A DNA stretch of 17,449 bases from Leptospira adleri (GTDB lineage: Bacteria; Spirochaetota; Leptospiria; Leptospirales; Leptospiraceae), in NCBI RefSeq assembly GCF_002811985.1, contig NZ_NPDU01000088.1:1-17449 (forward strand). Direction: 5' to 3'. The position numbers and the translations under genes were made by a program. Of this stretch, positions 7,809 through 15,001 are shown piece by piece (position 1 is the first letter of the stretch; each line of letters starts with the position of its first letter). A model generated the notes under the pieces. The model made no database searches, was not told the origin of the DNA, and was given only the letters and a program-made list of their open reading frames with translations.

Positions 7809-9290
7809 TTAAGAAATCTCTAATATTCCAAAAGTGACGTCGTCGGGAAAATGATTTGCAAAAGAATGAAGATCGGAACGTAGACGAGACATCAATTCTT
7901 CCGAAGGAAGTTCGGCGTGTTCTCGAAAGGTTTCCAGGAGACGATCGTCTCCGAATTGTTCTTTAGCGGGATTTTCCGCGTCCAAAATTCCGTCCGTATA
8001 AATGAGAATTTTGTCTCCCGGTTCCGTTTTGATTTTAAGAACCTTGTACGGATCGGGGATTCCGATTCCCAAAACGAATCCGGTCGAATTTAAGGAAAGA
8101 ATCGTCCTCTTTGTTTTGCGAAAGTAATAGATCGGATTGTGACCGGCGCTGCAGAAGTAGGCGAATCCGCCTTTTTCGAAAAGAAAAAAAATTCCGGTCG
8201 CAAAGAAGGTCCCTTGCAAGGTTTCGAACAAATTTTCGCTGAGTCGATTGAATATTTCCGCAGGATTGATCGTTTCCTTTAGAATGTCCTGCATATTGTA
8301 GTGAATGATGGAAGTGATCAACGCCGCCGAAACTCCGTGACCGGTCGCATCCGCCAAGAAGAATGCCGTGCGAGTTTCGTCGATTTCGATAATATCGTAG
8401 ATATCCCCGCTTACCTCGCGCATCGGTTGGTAATGAACGTCCGCGTGGAGCAAAGGAAATCGTTTTCTCTTACCGGGAAGAAAACATTCCTGTACGTTCT
8501 TTCCGATTTCCAATTCGGTTTGAATCTGGGTATTTTTGAGATGCAACGCGTCGAACTGGGAAGCGATCCGTTCCGCCATTCCGTTAAAGGTATTTCCCAA
8601 AACGTCCAACTCGTCCTGTGCGGATCGATTCCACGAAACCCTCGCGTTCAAATCCCCGGTCGCCATCGTTTCGCTGACTTCCTTGAGAAGAAAAAGCCGG
8701 ATAAAAATTTTACGATAGAGAAAGATTCCGAAAAAAATATGAAACGCAAAACCCCAAACGAGCAAAAGTCCGAGCTGAATGTAAAGAGAACGAAGACGAT
8801 CGATCATCTCCCGCATTTTGATCTCGGAAATGAGAAACGTCTTCGGATTGAGAAAAAAAATCAGATGAACGATGAACTGGTCCGTATCCAATTCGATATC
8901 GTAAGAAGTGTTGAGCGCGGCCTTGGCGCTCGAAATCTTGCCGAGTTTCGACCGAAGATCCGAGAACGGGGAAACAACTCCGTTGGAAAGGAGGATCTTC
9001 GTTTTTTCGAGAGAAGTGTCCTCGATTTCCAAAACGGAAAAATTGCTGAGACCGATGCTGAAAAGTTTACTCTGAAACTCGTTGATCTGGGAAGGATTTT
9101 GATAATCGACATGGCCGAAGGATTCTATCTTTTTTAGAATTTCTTTCGCGACCCGATCCGATTCCAGAGTAAAATTCGAAATCAAAAGATCTGTTTGATT
9201 TTCGAAAATCATAACCGCGACAAATGTAAGATTTACTACGGTCAAGATCGTATAAATAACGATAATCTGTAGTCGAAGGGACTTCTTCAT
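7809..9290 (-). CDS. HAMP/SpoIIE-type PP2C phosphatase, RsbU-like
   Basis: The product is 493 aa. Membrane helices at about 8-30 and 171-193 enclose a periplasmic sensor of about 140 residues. A HAMP domain follows (about 193-247, with TMATGDLNARV) and then a short coiled segment. Residues about 258-491 form a PP2C-type SpoIIE domain with its metal-binding aspartates: Asp296 in EVSGDIYD, Asp314 in LADATGHGVSAAL, Asp433 in LIYTDGILDAEN and Asp483/484 in PDDVTFG; SAGHNP is at 381-386. Such enzymes dephosphorylate STAS anti-anti-sigma proteins; the probable substrate is encoded three genes downstream at 4961-5359. This is the first gene of the operon. No good ribosome binding site precedes the ATG; GATAAT ends 12 bases upstream and could be a -10 element giving a very short leader. 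Confidence 0.93.
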   Translation of the reverse strand: MKKSLRLQIIVIYTILTVVNLTFVAVMIFENQTDLLISNFTLESDRVAKEILKKIESFGHVDYQNPSQINEFQSKLFSIGLSNFSVLEIEDTSLEKTKILLSNGVVSPFSDLRSKLGKISSAKAALNTSYDIELDTDQFIVHLIFFLNPKTFLISEIKMREMIDRLRSLYIQLGLLLVWGFAFHIFFGIFLYRKIFIRLFLLKEVSETMATGDLNARVSWNRSAQDELDVLGNTFNGMAERIASQFDALHLKNTQIQTELEIGKNVQECFLPGKRKRFPLLHADVHYQPMREVSGDIYDIIEIDETRTAFFLADATGHGVSAALITSIIHYNMQDILKETINPAEIFNRLSENLFETLQGTFFATGIFFLFEKGGFAYFCSAGHNPIYYFRKTKRTILSLNSTGFVLGIGIPDPYKVLKIKTEPGDKILIYTDGILDAENPAKEQFGDDRLLETFREHAELPSEELMSRLRSDLHSFANHFPDDVTFGILEIS

Positions 9291-9362
9291 GATCGAAATA
9301 GATTATCGTTTTTATAATTTCAAAAATCATTGCATTCTATAAACTGGCCTCTTTTGTTTTTG

Positions 9363-9402
9363 TTGACTTTGAATGCAGAACTCAGTCTGCATTCAAAGTC
9401 AA
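9363..9402 (-). repeat. Perfect 17-bp inverted repeat across the RND stop codon
   Basis: The arm TTGACTTTGAATGCAGA (9363-9379) is an exact inverse of TCTGCATTCAAAGTCAA (9386-9402), with a six-base loop. The stop codon of the RND gene (9382-9384, minus strand) lies in the loop and its last codons in one arm. On the minus strand the sequence after it is A-rich (CAACAAAAACAAAAG), so this is not a standard intrinsic terminator. It may protect the 3' end of the mRNA, promote pausing, or separate the efflux operon from the phosphatase operon. Confidence 0.85.
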
Positions 9403-12400
9403 TTCTTGCATTCGATTCTTACCTAAGAACCAATAGTAGAGAGTGGGAACCGCAAATCGGCTGAGAATCGTCGCCGCGATTTCTCCGAAGATCAAGGAGA
9501 CCGCGAGTCCTTGGAAGATCGGATCCAAAAGCATGATCGCACTTCCTACTACGACGGCGGACGCCGTGAGAAGCATCGGTCGGAAACGAACCACACCCGC
9601 GTCTATCACCGCTTGTTTGAGAGGTTTTCCAAAACGAATCTCCGATTCGATAAAGTCCACGAGAATGATCGAATTTCGAACGATGATTCCCGCTCCCGCG
9701 ATAAACCCGATCATCGACGTCGCTGTGAAATACGCCCCGGTAAACCAATGTCCCGGTAGAATTCCGATCAAAGAGATCGGAATCGGCGCCATGATGATCA
9801 GAGGTAGGAAATAATTTTTAAACCAACCGAGGACGAGGACGTAGATGAGGATCATCACGAGCGCAAAGGCTCCTCCGAGATCTCGGAAGACTTCGTATGT
9901 GATAAACCATTCTCCGTCCCATTTTACGAAAACTTGATCCGTGTTGCGCGGCGTTTCGGCGGTTCCCGTCGGGTAAAGAATTTTCGGAGCCAATTTTAGA
10001 ATCCCGTAAACGGGAGCTTCCTCTTCTCCGTAAAATTCGCTCGTGACGTATTCCACCGATCTCAGATTTTTCCGGTTCAACGTAAGATTCTCACGAACAT
10101 AAGAATTCTTTAATACACTTTCGGAAGGGATCGATCCGCTTTCCATGGAAGAAACCGTCATCGGACGAAAGGGCGACTGCGAAGATCGAATTCTATCCGA
10201 GACGGAAAGATCGACCGTGATCTCCTCCGGATGAACCGCTTCGGACAAGGAAAGAATCGGAGTCTCCGAAAAAAGAAATTGTCCGTCTCTTGCGATCGTT
10301 TCCGAACGAACTCCCAAAACTCCTCCTAGATTGGAATCGAAAGGATAAACGATCTTCGGTCTTCCCGGTCGTAGACTCGAATCCAAATCGGCGACTCCGT
10401 CTTGTTCGGAAAGAATTTTGTGAATTTCCGCGGCGGTCTTTTTTCTTTCCGTTTCGTTCGGGCCGTAGATCTCGGCGACAAACGTCGCGAGTACGGGAGG
10501 TCCGGGAGGAATCTCCAATACTTTTGTGACCGCGTTTTCCATTCTTCCGAAGTTTGCGATCTCTTCCCTCAAAGATTCTATGATCTCGTGACTTTTGATC
10601 GAACGATGTTCCTTGGATTTGAGAACCACGTGAAGATCGATCTGCCAATCGGACTTTCTGAGGAAGCTGTGTTTGACCATTCCCGAAAAAGAGAAAGGAG
10701 CCGCTTCACCTCCGAAGATCTGAACCTTTTCTACATTCTCATTTTTTAATATTCCTTCCACGAGAATTTTGGATCGATCGACGCTCTTGACGAGAGGAGT
10801 TCTCGGATCGAAGTCGATCAGCACTTGAAACTCGTCTTTGTCGTCGAACGGAAGCATCTTTACCTTTACGGCTTTGAACGCGACCAGAGAAGAGGCAAGG
10901 AGAAGAAGTCCTACTATTCCCGCCCCGAATTTGATCGAGTTCATCTTCGACGCGAGCAGCCAGTTTACGATTCGGATATAGATCTGATCCAGTTTGGAAA
11001 CTTTTTCTTTCTCGGAATGCGAGTGAGCCGTTTTCAAAAGCCGAACGCTGATCCAAGGCGTTACGATAAACGCGACCAGCAAGGAAAGGATCATTGCGAG
11101 ACTCGCGCCGACGGGGATCGGTTTCATATACGGACCCATAAGTCCTCTCACAAATGCCATCGGAAGAATCGCGGCGATCACCGTAAACGTCGCGAGAATC
11201 GTCGGATTTCCCACTTCGGAAACGGCCGCAATCGTGGATTCTAAGATCCCGCGTTTCGGATTTTCCTTGAGATGTCGTTCTATGTTTTCAACGACCACGA
11301 TGGCGTCGTCGACAAGAATCCCGATCGAGAAGATAAGCGCGAATAACGTGACTCGATTGAGAGTGTAACCCAAAAAATAGTAAAGCGCCAAGGTCAAAGC
11401 CAGGGTCACGGGTATCGCGACCGAAACCACGATCGACGCTCGAAATCCCATCCAGAGCGCGATGAGAATGCTCACCGAAATCGTCGCGATCAAAAGGTGT
11501 TCGATCAATTCTTTTGATTTAGCGTCCGCCGTGGAGCCGTAGTCGCGGATCACCGACATCTTTACGTCTTGCGGAAGACGTTTCCCGAAACTTTCTGCCC
11601 TTTCCAGAAGTTCTTTGGAAAGCGGGACCACGTTGGTTCCCTTTCTTTTGGAAAAGCTGATCGTCACCGAGTTTCTTTCCTTCCCGTCGATCGTTTTATC
11701 ATAGAGCACGGATTCCTTGTTTCTTTCCTGCGCTCCTTCCAAAATTTCAGCGACGTCGGAAACCCGGATCACTCTGCCTCCCCGTTGTGCGACCGGAAGA
11801 GAACGAACGTCCTCCAATTTTGAGATGGTCGTTCCGACTTCGACGTCGTATTTTTTTTCTTTCCCCCAGTTTTGCCCGACCGGAAGAAAGGTATCGTTGA
11901 GTCTTAGAGAATTTGCGATGTCGGAGACGCTGATCCCGGAACGATTCATTCTCGAAGGATCCGCGATCACTCGTACCGATTTTTTTCTTCCTCCCAACAG
12001 TTCGACCTTGGAAAGATCGGGAGTTCCTGAAAGGTCCCGCGCTAAAGGAGCGACTAACGTTCGCAGGGAATAATCGTCTCTTTGATCGGAACTGAAAGTA
12101 AGAGCCAAAAACGGAACGTCGTCGATCGTCAAGGATCGAACCGTCGCCGGAGCCACGTTAGGCGGAAGCTCCCTTTGGACTTCCATGAGTTTGTGGTGAA
12201 TTTTGACGAGAGAAGGTTCCAAAGGTTGACCGACTTCGAAACGGACGGTAACGATAGCGTTGTGATCCCCGCTTGCGGAATAAACGTATTCCACTCCTTC
12301 CAATCCCCAGACCGCTCTTTCAACGGGCTCCGTTACCTTACGTTCCACTTCGTAACGGCTGAAACCCGGAGCCGAAAGTTGAATGTCGATCATAGGAACC

Positions 12401-12555
12401 GAGATCTGCGGTTCTTCTTCTTTCGGAGTCAGATATACCGCGATGATCCCTAAAAAAAGACTCGAGAAGATTAGAATCGGAGTGAGCTTGGAATGAACGA
12501 ATGCAAGCGCGATCCTTCCGGCAAATCCGGTTTTTTGTGATTGTTTATCTTTCAT
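9382..12555 (-). CDS. RND efflux permease, HAE/AcrB-like
   Basis: The product is 1057 aa, full length for the AcrB/RND superfamily, with one N-terminal helix (about 21-43), a large periplasmic part, a helix bundle (about 352-510), and a second half with the same order. TM4 carries GILVDDAIVVVENIERHL with the paired Asp416-Asp417 used for proton relay in drug-type (HAE) pumps, not the CusA-type metal motif. The equivalent of AcrB Lys940 in TM10 appears to be Arg960 (GIIVRNSIILVDF). It should export a hydrophobic or amphiphilic compound from the inner membrane using the proton gradient. AGAGGA precedes the ATG, which overlaps the TolC-like gene by 11 bases. The operon lacks the usual periplasmic adaptor gene. 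The substrate is unknown; control by the CsoR-type repressor suggests a thiol- or metal-linked stress. Confidence 0.93.
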   Translation of the reverse strand: MKDKQSQKTGFAGRIALAFVHSKLTPILIFSSLFLGIIAVYLTPKEEEPQISVPMIDIQLSAPGFSRYEVERKVTEPVERAVWGLEGVEYVYSASGDHNAIVTVRFEVGQPLEPSLVKIHHKLMEVQRELPPNVAPATVRSLTIDDVPFLALTFSSDQRDDYSLRTLVAPLARDLSGTPDLSKVELLGGRKKSVRVIADPSRMNRSGISVSDIANSLRLNDTFLPVGQNWGKEKKYDVEVGTTISKLEDVRSLPVAQRGGRVIRVSDVAEILEGAQERNKESVLYDKTIDGKERNSVTISFSKRKGTNVVPLSKELLERAESFGKRLPQDVKMSVIRDYGSTADAKSKELIEHLLIATISVSILIALWMGFRASIVVSVAIPVTLALTLALYYFLGYTLNRVTLFALIFSIGILVDDAIVVVENIERHLKENPKRGILESTIAAVSEVGNPTILATFTVIAAILPMAFVRGLMGPYMKPIPVGASLAMILSLLVAFIVTPWISVRLLKTAHSHSEKEKVSKLDQIYIRIVNWLLASKMNSIKFGAGIVGLLLLASSLVAFKAVKVKMLPFDDKDEFQVLIDFDPRTPLVKSVDRSKILVEGILKNENVEKVQIFGGEAAPFSFSGMVKHSFLRKSDWQIDLHVVLKSKEHRSIKSHEIIESLREEIANFGRMENAVTKVLEIPPGPPVLATFVAEIYGPNETERKKTAAEIHKILSEQDGVADLDSSLRPGRPKIVYPFDSNLGGVLGVRSETIARDGQFLFSETPILSLSEAVHPEEITVDLSVSDRIRSSQSPFRPMTVSSMESGSIPSESVLKNSYVRENLTLNRKNLRSVEYVTSEFYGEEEAPVYGILKLAPKILYPTGTAETPRNTDQVFVKWDGEWFITYEVFRDLGGAFALVMILIYVLVLGWFKNYFLPLIIMAPIPISLIGILPGHWFTGAYFTATSMIGFIAGAGIIVRNSIILVDFIESEIRFGKPLKQAVIDAGVVRFRPMLLTASAVVVGSAIMLLDPIFQGLAVSLIFGEIAATILSRFAVPTLYYWFLGKNRMQELTLNAD

Positions 12556-13975
12556 TGGAATTTCCTCTTTTTGCGTAGATAGAAAGTTCGCCTCTAATTC
12601 TCAGATATTCCGATTCGGAGGCCGTTTTCATTTTGAGAAGATTTACCATCGCGGAAAAAGATTCAGCGAGTTGGGGCGCTTGGATCGTTCCGTTGCGGAA
12701 AAGTTTTTGGGAAACCTGTAATTGTTCCTCTTGGAGTCGCACCGATTCGTAGATGGATCTTAGATTTTCCGAAAGTGTTTTCTCTTGTTGGATAAGAATT
12801 CTAAAATTACTTTCCTCTCTGAGTCTGATCTCTTCTGATTTTTTTTTCGCACCTTCGGCTTTCGCTTTGGCCTCGTCTAACGCGCCTATGTCGGTCGGAC
12901 TCAGCAGATTCATCTGCAGATAGATTCCGGCGTTGTAAGAATTTGCAAAGTTTCGATTTCCGTCGTAGGCGTAAGTTTCCGCGTAAGCCGCCACCTTAGG
13001 TAAGAATTTTGATTTTTCCGAAGTTACGGATTCTTTCGCACCTTCGGCGTAAGCAGAATACGCGTCGGCGAGCGGAGTATGACCGGATTCTTGTTCGTTA
13101 GGAAGAGGGAGATATTCTTCCACAAATTTAAGAAGAGTGTTTTTTTTCGGCTTAAAGTCCGCGGGCAGATCGACCGCGAGAAAATGAAGAGTTTCGTCCG
13201 CGCTTTGTCGAACCGTCTCCGATTCTTTTTTAGAAACATCTAATATGAGTTGCAAGGATTTCAGAGCCAGGGAACCCGAAAATCCGACGAGATTGGATCG
13301 GTTTCCGATCTGATATTGGCTTAAGAAGTCGGAGATTTTTCGGCGAAGATTTTCGGCGATATTACCGTTTTCTTCGGCAAGGAGAATCGATTGATAAGCG
13401 ACCGCCGCGTTAGAATATTCACGAAAACGAATATATTTTTCCTCGGCGTGAACGGCGCTCAATCGTTTCTCTTGGATGAGGGACGCGGAAGATTTAGCGC
13501 CCCCTTCGTAGAGAGGAAGTTCGATCCCTAAGGTTCCTCTTGCGTAGGTTTGAGAACCCGGATTGTTTAGAGTATCCTTCGCGAAAATATTCGCCGTATT
13601 GGAATTCAAACCGGTGTAGGGTTGATTATTCGCATCCAAAAAGTTGGAAGGTTGAGAACGTACGCTTGCTGTGGAGAAGTCCGATTGGGTCGCCGATCTT
13701 TGTCCGAGTTTTCCCATAAAATTCAGAGCCGGATCGTTTGTCTGATAGGAGCGAACGTCCGCGTAGACTTTGGGAAGCCAGTGTTTTTTAGCTCGATCCT
13801 TTGAGATCTCTGCAGCTTGAACTTCGAGAGCCTTTGATTTCAAGTTGGGCGCTTGTGTTTGAATTTTGGTCCAGACTTCGGAAAATTCGAGCACGTTTTC
13901 GGCGGAAACCTCGCCCCAAAAGGGCGAGGCAAGAAAGGCGATCAGAATCGGAAGAATTCCTAAGAAGGATTTCAT
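12545..13975 (-). CDS. TolC-like outer-membrane efflux protein
   Basis: The start at 13975 gives 476 aa and is chosen because AAGGAG precedes it and it begins a typical signal peptide (MKSFLGILPILIAFLASPFW, likely cut after the VSA motif near residue 25). The frame stays open upstream to 14107, but that part overlaps the DUF2892 gene and is not needed. The mature part is rich in long amphipathic helices with Gln/Glu/Ala, and has the short LPKVYADVRSY and GIELPLYEGGAKSSA stretches typical of outer-membrane efflux proteins. It forms a channel through which an RND pump expels substrate. It overlaps DUF2892 upstream by four bases (ATGA) and the RND gene downstream by 11 bases, so the three are co-translated. 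Confidence 0.9.
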   Translation of the reverse strand: MKSFLGILPILIAFLASPFWGEVSAENVLEFSEVWTKIQTQAPNLKSKALEVQAAEISKDRAKKHWLPKVYADVRSYQTNDPALNFMGKLGQRSATQSDFSTASVRSQPSNFLDANNQPYTGLNSNTANIFAKDTLNNPGSQTYARGTLGIELPLYEGGAKSSASLIQEKRLSAVHAEEKYIRFREYSNAAVAYQSILLAEENGNIAENLRRKISDFLSQYQIGNRSNLVGFSGSLALKSLQLILDVSKKESETVRQSADETLHFLAVDLPADFKPKKNTLLKFVEEYLPLPNEQESGHTPLADAYSAYAEGAKESVTSEKSKFLPKVAAYAETYAYDGNRNFANSYNAGIYLQMNLLSPTDIGALDEAKAKAEGAKKKSEEIRLREESNFRILIQQEKTLSENLRSIYESVRLQEEQLQVSQKLFRNGTIQAPQLAESFSAMVNLLKMKTASESEYLRIRGELSIYAKRGNSNER

Positions 13976-14196
13976 CTTCTTTCTCCTTGGGTTTCCCGCA
14001 AAGAGGGAACTCCGCAGCTTTTCAGGATCAGCGACATTGGACAAAATCCCGCGAACGCAAAAAGGATCATGTTGATTCCGACAAGGAAATTCAGAACGAA
14101 CCCCCATTGGTTTACAAACATCCCTAAAGTGACGCCGATCAAGGACACGGTCCCCGCGATCAAAAAAAGCAGCCTTTCTCTATACCAACTATTCAT
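13972..14196 (-). CDS. DUF2892 (YgaP-like) small membrane protein
   Basis: The product is 74 aa. I choose the ATG at 14196 because GAGGAG lies just upstream; the longer frame to 14247 would run through the operator. Two hydrophobic helices (about 9-27 and 32-50) are followed by GFCPMSLILKSCGV, with Cys52 and Cys61 in the arrangement seen in the DUF2892 membrane domain. In other bacteria this domain occurs alone or fused to rhodanese (YgaP) and is often found near CsoR/CstR-type repressors and sulfur-stress genes. A role in handling sulfane sulfur or thiols is therefore plausible but not shown. It is the first gene of the efflux operon, directly behind the twin operators. Confidence 0.85.
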   Translation of the reverse strand: MNSWYRERLLFLIAGTVSLIGVTLGMFVNQWGFVLNFLVGINMILFAFAGFCPMSLILKSCGVPSLRETQGERR

Positions 14197-14208
14197 CTCA
14201 TTCTCCTC

Positions 14209-14230
14209 TATATACCCCGGTGGGTATATA
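14209..14230 (-). promoter_or_regulatory. CsoR-type operator A of the efflux operon
   Basis: The arms TATATACCC (14209-14217) and GGGTATATA (14222-14230) are perfect inverse repeats around the centre CGGT. The A/T-flanked C/G tracts match the operator style of the CsoR family. The site ends 13 bases before the start codon of the DUF2892 gene and abuts its ribosome binding site, where the transcript start should be, so binding would block transcription. Confidence 0.75.
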
Positions 14231-14238
14231 ATAATTGA

Positions 14239-14258
14239 CATACCCACCGGGGTATATG
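14239..14258 (-). promoter_or_regulatory. CsoR-type operator B of the efflux operon
   Basis: ATACCC (14240-14245), centre ACCG and GGGTAT (14250-14255) form the same motif as operator A in inverted orientation; the centre is the reverse complement of CGGT. The two sites lie head to head, with centres 28 bases apart. TATTAT or TATATA between them on the minus strand could be the -10 element, so site B would cover the -35 region. Confidence 0.72.
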
Positions 14259-14523
14259 TTTTTGAAAAGCCGATTTTTTATTGTTTAAAAAAAAGAAGGA
14301 TTTTGGGTCGAGACGGAAGCGGTTCGGGATTTTACCAATTTTTCGGGCGAAAAATATCGGCAAAAAGGTCGGAATTTACACGGTTTGGATCCGAATATGA
14401 TTTGGGTTCGATTCAGATTCGGACCTTCTGCTCGAAAATTTATAAAATAAAATTTGAAATCGCAGCAGAGAAGTGCAAACGGATTCTTAAATAAAAAACG
14501 AAACCTCTGATATAAAAATGAAT
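14259..14523. other. Spacer between repressor gene and efflux operon
   Basis: No credible gene is seen. A plus-strand frame runs across this spacer from 14069 to 14494, but its first part is antisense to the DUF2892 gene and its product resembles nothing I recognise. Apart from the operators at one end and the terminator at the other, the stretch has no clear feature. Confidence 0.35.
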
Positions 14524-14549
14524 CAGAATGGCAAGATAAGCCGTTCTGA
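14523..14549 (-). terminator. Terminator of the CsoR-type gene
   Basis: TCAGAATGGC (14523-14532) pairs with GCCGTTCTGA (14540-14549): ten pairs including one G-T, with a seven-base loop. On the minus strand TTCATTTTTATAT follows. It lies 21 bases past the stop of the repressor gene. A second TTCTGA copy followed by TTTTT at 14555-14565 could give an alternative hairpin for plus-strand transcripts. Confidence 0.6.
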
Positions 14550-14569
14550 GATCGTTCTGATTTTTGAGG

Positions 14570-14839
14570 TCAAAGAAAAAAAGCGGCTTTGATCGCGGTT
14601 CGAATGTTTTCCATGTTCGGCTTTTTCTTATTTTCGGTCAGGCAACGGTCCATGTATTCTTGGACATAGGCCTCTCCGAATTTTTTAATCGCCTGGCTTG
14701 CGGCCTTCAATAGAAGAAGTGTTTTTTCACAGTCCATAGAGTCGTTTAAAAGACCTTTTTCCACAGCGTCCAATTGACCCTTGATTCTGTGGATTCGATT
14801 GATCAGAAGCTTAGAATCGTTTTCCGTCGTCATAACCAT
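14570..14839 (-). CDS. CsoR/RcnR-family repressor, His-less (CstR-like)
   Basis: The product is 89 aa, the usual size, all helical. The N-terminal helix carries the family motif NRIHRIKGQLDAVEKGL. Cys37 (DSMDCEKT) and Cys66 (EYMDRCL) match the two conserved cysteines of the family. In copper CsoR a histidine lies four residues before the second cysteine; here that place is Tyr62. Two cysteines without the histidine is the pattern of the persulfide sensor CstR, in which sulfane sulfur crosslinks the cysteines and releases DNA. That is the best guess, not proof. It probably represses itself (operator 14838-14857) and the efflux operon (14209-14258). The start may be ATG 14839 or 14833; neither has a clear ribosome binding site. 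Confidence 0.88.
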   Translation of the reverse strand: MVMTTENDSKLLINRIHRIKGQLDAVEKGLLNDSMDCEKTLLLLKAASQAIKKFGEAYVQEYMDRCLTENKKKPNMENIRTAIKAAFFL

Positions 14840-14857
14840 ATACCATACGGGGTATAT
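14838..14857 (-). promoter_or_regulatory. CsoR-type operator C at the repressor's own start
   Basis: ATATACCA (14838-14845), centre TACG, then GGGTATAT (14850-14857) gives eight-base arms with a single mismatch, matching operators A and B. It overlaps the start codon region of the repressor gene. TTGACG at 14862-14867 (minus strand) could be the -35 element, which would put the site over the -10 and transcript start. This indicates autoregulation. Confidence 0.65.
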
Positions 14858-14946
14858 TCGTCGTCAACAGGATTAATATGAGTTTTAAGTCTAAAGCGCG
14901 ATCTTCAAAAAAAGATAAACGCGTTCGGTCGAGGGAAATTTTTTAG

Positions 14947-14995
14947 GAAGAAAAGAAAACGAACCGAGGACAGCCGAAATTCTTAAAACCCTCGG
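14947..14995 (-). terminator. Probable terminator of the TetR-family gene
   Basis: On the minus strand CCGAGG (14990-14995) can pair with CCTCGG (14964-14969) across a 20-base loop, followed by a T-rich tract (14947-14963, TTCGTTTTCTTTTCTTC). The loop is long, so confidence is moderate. Confidence 0.5.
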
Positions 14996-15001
14996 GATAT
15001 T

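Noticed and set aside
9067..9330. Minus-strand frame starting upstream of the phosphatase
   Set aside because: It overlaps the phosphatase gene out of frame, and its product looks like a shadow translation.
9443..12453. Several plus-strand open frames of 80-140 codons inside the RND gene
   Set aside because: They are antisense to a full-length, motif-rich gene, have Arg/Ser-rich shadow composition and match no family.
9382..12555. Metal (CusA-type) RND pump because of the CsoR-type neighbour
   Set aside because: TM4 carries the paired aspartates of drug-type pumps and lacks the metal-pump signature.
13976..14107. 44-codon N-terminal extension of the TolC-like gene
   Set aside because: The ATG at 13975 has AAGGAG upstream and begins a signal peptide; the extension overlaps the DUF2892 gene out of frame.
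14069..14494. Plus-strand open frame of 141 codons
   Set aside because: Its first part is antisense to the DUF2892 gene and the operators; the rest lies in a spacer and shows no recognisable domain.
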